Below are positions 58,471-64,000 of a DNA stretch of 64,000 nucleotides, piece by piece; the first letter of the stretch is position 1; the number at the start of each line of letters is the position of its first letter. The notes beneath the pieces are model-generated. The model searched no databases, was not told where the DNA came from, and worked only from the letters and a program-made list of their open reading frames with translations. This DNA comes from Zhengitettix transpicula (lineage: Eukaryota > Arthropoda > Insecta > Orthoptera > Tetrigidae). The DNA lies in contig CM073590.1 in assembly GCA_037074705.1 (NCBI GenBank), forward strand, positions 224,756,246 through 224,820,245, read 5' to 3'. The translations under genes were made by a program, and so were the position numbers.

Positions 58471-59944
58471 ATGAACAATTACACGCCACCATATTTGGCC
58501 ACTTGAAAGTTCCGGAAACGAAGACCTCCATTCCGTCATGAGCCACGTATTACACTTCCGCAACTAAGTCGTTAAGAGACTATTAACCTCGAAAGATTAT
58601 CAGATGGTAAACGACTCCATTTGTTAAATTATTTTCTGAGGCCAACATTTGTTGGTGAAATGTGGATTTTTGGATGACGAAACTCTTTACAAAGAGCAAC
58701 ATCATGAAGCTACATCTACTGCACGATTAGTGCTATTACACTTCTGTGACAATGAAATTATTAAAAACTTATAATCATATATATTTAACGACCATTTAAC
58801 TTTTTTTAAAAATGGTTAAAGTTATTTGAAATTTATTACTCAGTATCCTGTATCGTCACTTTATGTTCATACGTAGTAGGTTAGGAATTGTACTTACCGG
58901 AATAAAAAAATAAATTAAGAGACGGAACTGCATCTATATTCTATGCAATTATAGATCGGTATATATAAGACTTGAACTAATCCCAATGATAACTTCTTCC
59001 AAATTTACTGATGCACGTTTACGTAGGTTTACATTTCGTTATACAAGTGTTGAAAGTCACGGTGCTAAAGTTGCCTAAATCTGGTTTCTTTCGTTCTTGG
59101 AAAGAGAAATAAACTGAGATGAGAAGTTTTTGGAGACACACAGCAAGGTGTGAAAAATTATCGTCAGTAATATCAGTGAACAGGTGACCACAAATATTTT
59201 GATTTGACTTACAATCATCTTCGAGGAGCATTAAATTAGTGTTGTAAAATAGTCAAGGGAAATATTCTGCCGCAAAATATAAAAAAATTGCAGTAACACG
59301 TAACAGTATCGTTTAAGATCAGAAGTTCTGCGATTTTAATATTTTTAGTTCTTTTTAATTGGACTGTACTGTGTCTTTACTTCTGAAGTCCTTCGTTTCA
59401 TTCCAATAGTGAATAATTTCTTATTATAATTGTATACAGTGATTTAAAAGTTTTTTTAAAAAATATATATACGCTACTTGAACCTCGCTAACATCAGTGA
59501 CGACAATTTTACCAAATCATCATTTATTAAGAACCACTCATTTGTACCAGAAGCTTTCGGCCACTATTGACCATATCCACATGTTGATAAGAAACGAAGT
59601 ATCACTATTTAGTATTATTAGAACGAAATTGTTATCACCGATGGAAATGACTACCTTAATAAATTTAGGACAGATACAAATAAATCCGATAAAAACTGGT
59701 TTCCACCGAAAGCTGTGAATCGTCGAATAATTGAAGTGAAAAGTGTTCGGACTTTGATGGATTTTGGATCGCTCCTTGGAGGTTTACAGGCAAAAATTTT
59801 TAAAATCTTTCTTTATTTGATTCTTATACCATTAATTTCCTAATACATATTTCACAGTGTTTCTTTAACTACCAAAATTATAAATGATGCCATTTATTTT
59901 TAAATTTTAATAATTACAAAATAGCCAAATACAGACAAAAAAAA
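58471..59944. other. Unannotated sequence
   Basis: No gene or repeat family recognised. Confidence 0.4.
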
Positions 59945-60190
59945 GTGATGATATACATACCACACAAAGTTTCTGGTAACCTTGTTCCTGGCTTTCAGTT
60001 GTAAAGAAAACTATAAACACAAGAGACTAGAGCGACACAACCGCACCACTACAGCTTTGGAGTTTGTCAACTGTAATTCTGCGGTTGTGTCGCTCTAGTC
60101 TCTTGTGTTTTTCGTTTTCTTAGCACCTGAAGAAAGGAGCAAGAAACTTAGTGTGATATTTATATCATCACTTATTTTGTCTGTATTTTC
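59945..60190. mobile_element. Inverted pair of PLE termini forming a long hairpin
   Basis: Arms 60015-60045 and 60080-60110 are perfect 31-bp reverse complements containing TGTGTCGCTCTAGTCTCTTG, with a 34-nt loop. Outer parts pair imperfectly out to ATACCACACAAAGTTTCTGG on the left and CCTGAAGAAAGGAGCAAGAA on the right. Both arms match the PLE terminal sequence at 17.1 and 24.3 kb. A CTGAAGA...GAAAC box lies at 60126-60147. Confidence 0.75.
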
Positions 60191-60354
60191 CTTTTTTTTT
60201 CTAATTATTAATTTTCAAAAGAGGCGTATATTTTTCATCTTTTAAGTTTAATATCACAATCCCTCAGTGTTTCATATGCTTCAATAAATCATCTCATTCC
60301 TTGTTCGTTTTCAAAATCATCTCCTTTCATTTTGAAAAATCTTAAATTAAAATC

Positions 60355-60640
60355 ATTGCGTTATATAAAATGTAGTTTGAGACCAATACGAGACAGCTTT
60401 TAATAAAATTAAGTAAAAATAAAAACAACGTTTCGGTACCTATTTGTATCTTCTCCAGGTTGTGACTTGTAGTAAAATTAGTGGAACTTGAAATAATAAT
60501 GATGTTCTCTAACTATGGAGCAACAACCCGAAGAAGGTTCAAATAAGTACCGAAACATTGTTTTTACTTTAAAATGAATTTTTTTTATTAAATGTTCTGT
60601 TATTGGGCGTAAATTATATTTTATTTTATGCAATTAAAAC
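60355..60640. repeat. Foldback/MITE-like repeat, copy 2
   Basis: Partner of 1413-1672. Left part AACAACGTTTCGGTACC and right part GTACCGAAACATTGTTTTTA are inverted copies, each with a CTGGAGAAG or CCGAAGAAG box inside. Termini are GAGACCAATACGAGAC and GTTCTGTTATTGGGCG. Non-coding. Confidence 0.55.
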
Positions 60641-63600
60641 AGGCATAAAATCAAAATAGAAATAATGCCCAAATAATGTCCAGTATAGAGACAGGTTAAG
60701 AAGTATTCAGATGAAAGGCCTATCGATATTTTTTAAGAAGTATCAAGTTATATTCTATGACAATAAATGACGAGGATCAACAAAATCATAAGCAAATTAA
60801 TTTATAATGACGTCATACTACGCTCATAAAATCCGCGGCTTAACTGAATATTCGTGATAATTTTTAATTACGAACGCACTCAGTCAATACGTTGTTTAAT
60901 ATACCGATATCAATCTCCATAAAATAAAAAATTTGAATTGTCACCAATATTTCAATGTCGACATCAATCCACTCGACACACGAGCAATATTGTTGATGAG
61001 CATGTCGCTGATGTGTGGTGGCCCTGCATGTCATGTTGGCTTTCATTCTACGCGTTTGTTTCTTCCAGTGGTATCCAAATTGTAACCCAGCTAGAACAAA
61101 CACACTGTTATCGGCCTGTTGCGCATCCGATTGTTGTGACTGGCGCAGATAAGGAAGGGGCACGAAAGGACGTTTCCTTCTTTTCTGGAATCGTCGTGAC
61201 TATTAAACAAAATAAGTCGGTCCCGAGAGGTCATCAGTCAGTTCGCGGTACAACGAAATACTGTTGTACTTAAGCTTTTGTCAGATCTTATCTCAAACTG
61301 CAGCAGGTCGTGGAAATTAAAGTTCGAAAACTTGCAACGAAACACGGAACCAGTAGAAAAACACCTGACAAAATACCACCTCTTAAGAATATATATATAT
61401 ATATATATTGTAATACTAATTAAACAGGCTATTAATTGTTTTTAATAATTAAATTGATAGCGGTACGCATGCATAAAGGCGACAATCAAGGCGTTTTTTT
61501 TCTTTGTTTAACAATGGAAACTGAAAAACCGCGCACTTGGGGAACGCCAGTCTGGAATCTGCGATGAAAGGTGAAGGAGTCAAAAACTGCGTACGAGAGA
61601 TGAAACAGTTAAAAGTCGACGGGGAGATATAATACAGTTCAGTTCACATAGAGCAACAAACAGTATAGTCTGCAGATAATTTACGAATGGCGAGATCATG
61701 TATTTTTTTTACATTAAAGCAAGCAAATATTTTTATGGAGAGATTTACATAATAATTTGCACACGGTGAAGCAAATAGTTGCTTCACGCTGATTGAACAA
61801 TTTTTGCATAGAGGAGACCGGCATCCACTAGCTGACCAAAGAGGGCGGCTCATCCGAGGTTCCAGATAGCAGGAGTATTTCAATCGTGTGTATTAAAAAT
61901 TTTCAATGAAGTGTAGAGTCAGTGTAAAAATGGTCTTTTAGTGTTGTAGTTTTCAAGATACAAGAGAGATCTGGTACCAGACAGACGTTCCGTCAGTAAC
62001 AAAACTTTGATACAAATTTGTAAACGATAATTAAAAAGGTATAGTCAGATTTGGTTCAGTTTTCGTATCATTTAGTTTTCTCCTGTTTCACTTATCTTCA
62101 TATTGTTTTAGGTTAACTTTTTATATTTGAATTGTTAATCGTCAGTTTATATATTGCTTTTGTTCTAATTATCAACCCCAGTAGTGACCCTGAGGTATAT
62201 ATATCCGACGTATTTGATTGTAATGATATAAGAACTGTATTTTCATAAATGCTACGAATTAATAAATAAAAAATTAAACTTGATGAAATTCGGCGTGCAA
62301 AATAGATCTTATACAATGTAAATATTTCATCAATAAATTTTAAATATAAATAAATTTTCGTTAATTGATTCTTAATTAACCCTATCAAGGTGTTTATTAC
62401 ATTTATGGCTTCACCAACGTGGTACAAATTAATCGTTAACCTGTTTTTATTTAAAAAATAAAACAAGATAACATCAACTACGCTAAAATAAAATAAAAAT
62501 ACTTTCAGTCCTTTGCAAATTCTGCATTAATTTTTCAAAAATAATGTAAATATTTTTATATGATTCGACAAACTGTCTTCGCACTGTAAATTTGTAACGA
62601 ATTAAAAAATCGATATGTGAAATTTTTATAGTTTCTATGATACTTTTAGATAATAACGGAAATACATTATTATAATTTTATAATTAAAGTAAAAGGATAA
62701 TTTTACAGAAAAAAATACAAAAAAAGATCCTTTAAATTTTAAAATGACGTGGAAAACATTGACGTAAATGAAGGTAATTTCATGAATTTCTGGAACACCA
62801 TTTTAATTATCAGATGAATCCTTTTATGATTTTCTTTATTCTTCTTCTGAAACTCATAATCGGTGACTATTGTAGACGTCACAGAATATAGACAGAGACG
62901 TAATTTAATCTGATGTTAAAATAAGAATAAACAAAGCTCTTTAAAGAGGCCATGAAATTGAGTTAAAGGACTAGAATGGAAAATTCTCGAGCTGTCCGGG
63001 GATATTGAACGGGGTTCGATTATCGGCCAAGGTCGATGTTTTCCATACTGATTTTTTAATGAAAGAAACCTTAAAATCAGATAATTACTTATTGCTCAGC
63101 CATGGAACGATCAGAACACCATGTAACAAAGCCAGGTGATACAGTAAGAATCATAAGCTCAACTTTGTTATCGGAGCCTTATTTTTATTCTGAAGGCTAC
63201 CATTGACATAAGTTTTCGACCATCGCTTAAGCTCACGCAGGTTAAGGTGGAATCATGTGATTTTCCGATCTGTTATCTGAAGGAACAATAACAGTAAGCC
63301 AGGCTGCCCATCAACCTTGTCAAAACATTTCTCATCACAATGGAAAATATGACGTCAGGACGGCCTCTGACGAAGGGCAAATGTTTACCAACCGGCGAGA
63401 TAAACGTTATTGAAATTGTACCCGAATAGAAACAGAGAAGGTAATCGGAAACTTCACCACGATATTACGTAATAAGATCAGAACATGTGAATGAGTTATA
63501 ACCGTACAAGAAAGATAATTACTATTATTAGGAAGGTGTTGATAGTGTGAGACATAAAAATGAATCACAATCGCAAATAATGATTCATAAGACATTATTT

Positions 63601-64000
63601 GTCTTTATAATGAATTAAGTAAAACCAAACAAACCATCAATATTTATTTTACTTGGTTCTCAGAGGTGCTTTCAACGTTTAATTAAGTCATAATCATCTG
63701 TACAAGATTAGAATACGATCAATTTAACAACAATAATATCAATAATTTATCTTCTAATAAATAAAAGTAACTATTTTTGTGTGTAAATAGAGAAAATTTG
63801 ACAAAATTTTGTACATGTGTTCCTACCGAATCGAAAACAAACACTGTGAGAGGTAAAACACTCCAAGGGCTGCGGGTTGGCGGGGGTGGAAATTTTTAAA
63901 CATCCAAAAACGGCCTAAATTTGCCTCGAATAAATAATTTTGAGGTCAGTGAGGTCGATAGTGTTTCTCCCGACGTTTTGTGGTGTATTAACTCATTCCG
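60641..64000. other. Unannotated sequence to the window end
   Basis: An (AT)n tract at 61389-61408 is followed by TGTAATACTAATT, which resembles the start of the solo LTR family, but no matching right end was found. ORFs on opposite strands at 60864-61273 overlap, have no domain and are probably fortuitous. Nothing else recognised. Confidence 0.35.

Noticed and set aside
60864..61273. Overlapping ORFs on both strands as exons
   Set aside because: No recognisable domain, no splice structure, and each frame shadows the other.
1..64000. CRISPR arrays, prophage, bacterial operons, telomeric TTAGG arrays
   Set aside because: None of the repeats is regularly spaced with unique spacers, no prokaryotic gene density is present, and no TTAGG array was seen.

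Overview
This is an AT-rich (roughly two-thirds A+T by eye), gene-poor stretch of an animal nuclear genome, almost certainly arthropod and probably insect. The evidence is the mix of transposon relics: a Jockey-clade LINE, a mariner transposase relic, Penelope-like elements (PLEs) with a GIY-YIG endonuclease, Helitron-like elements ending in CTAG, solo LTRs and a poly(A)-ended SINE-like family. There are no operons or long ORFs, and I could not identify any intact host gene, rRNA, tRNA or snRNA. The window reads as intergenic or long-intron DNA. I cannot name the species; a polyneopteran with a large repeat-rich genome would fit, but that is inference.

The most abundant recognisable component is one dispersed retroposon family with eleven copies (about 10.4, 10.8, 14.9, 15.3, 20.3, 22.4, 29.7, 30.0, 46.8, 54.7 and 54.9 kb). 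It is much more GC-rich than its surroundings, ends in poly(A) or (AAT)n, falls into two subfamilies, and its longest copies begin with tandem stem-loops built on CCTGCGAG/CTCGCAGG. One copy is inserted at the end of another, with a 12-bp target-site duplication.

Five solo LTRs of one family (17.7, 30.6, 33.3, 47.5 and 57.5 kb; about 0.94-1.25 kb each) start TGTAA and end TTACA or CTACA. They are flanked by 4-bp duplications that are nearly always ATAT, often inside (AT)n tracts. One of them interrupts a LINE ORF whose reading frame is restored when the LTR is removed. Jockey ORF2 3' ends lie at 24.6-25.5 and 32.2-32.7 kb, a degenerate mariner with its middle deleted at 27.4-27.9 kb, and PLE GIY-YIG domains at 16.7 kb (open) and 26.3 kb (broken).

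PLE terminal sequences recur at 17.1, 24.3, 55.6 and 60.0 kb. Several repeats carry a CTGAWGA-hairpin-GAAA signature resembling the hammerhead ribozyme core reported from PLE termini: 1.9, 5.7, 24.3, 48.9 and 60.1 kb, with degenerate forms at 1.6, 26.0 and 60.5 kb. The rest is AT-rich unique or unrecognisably decayed sequence. No new multi-gene system is visible. The items most worth follow-up are the ribozyme-like motifs inside foldback repeats, the stem-loop-headed SINE-like family and the ATAT-targeting LTR family.
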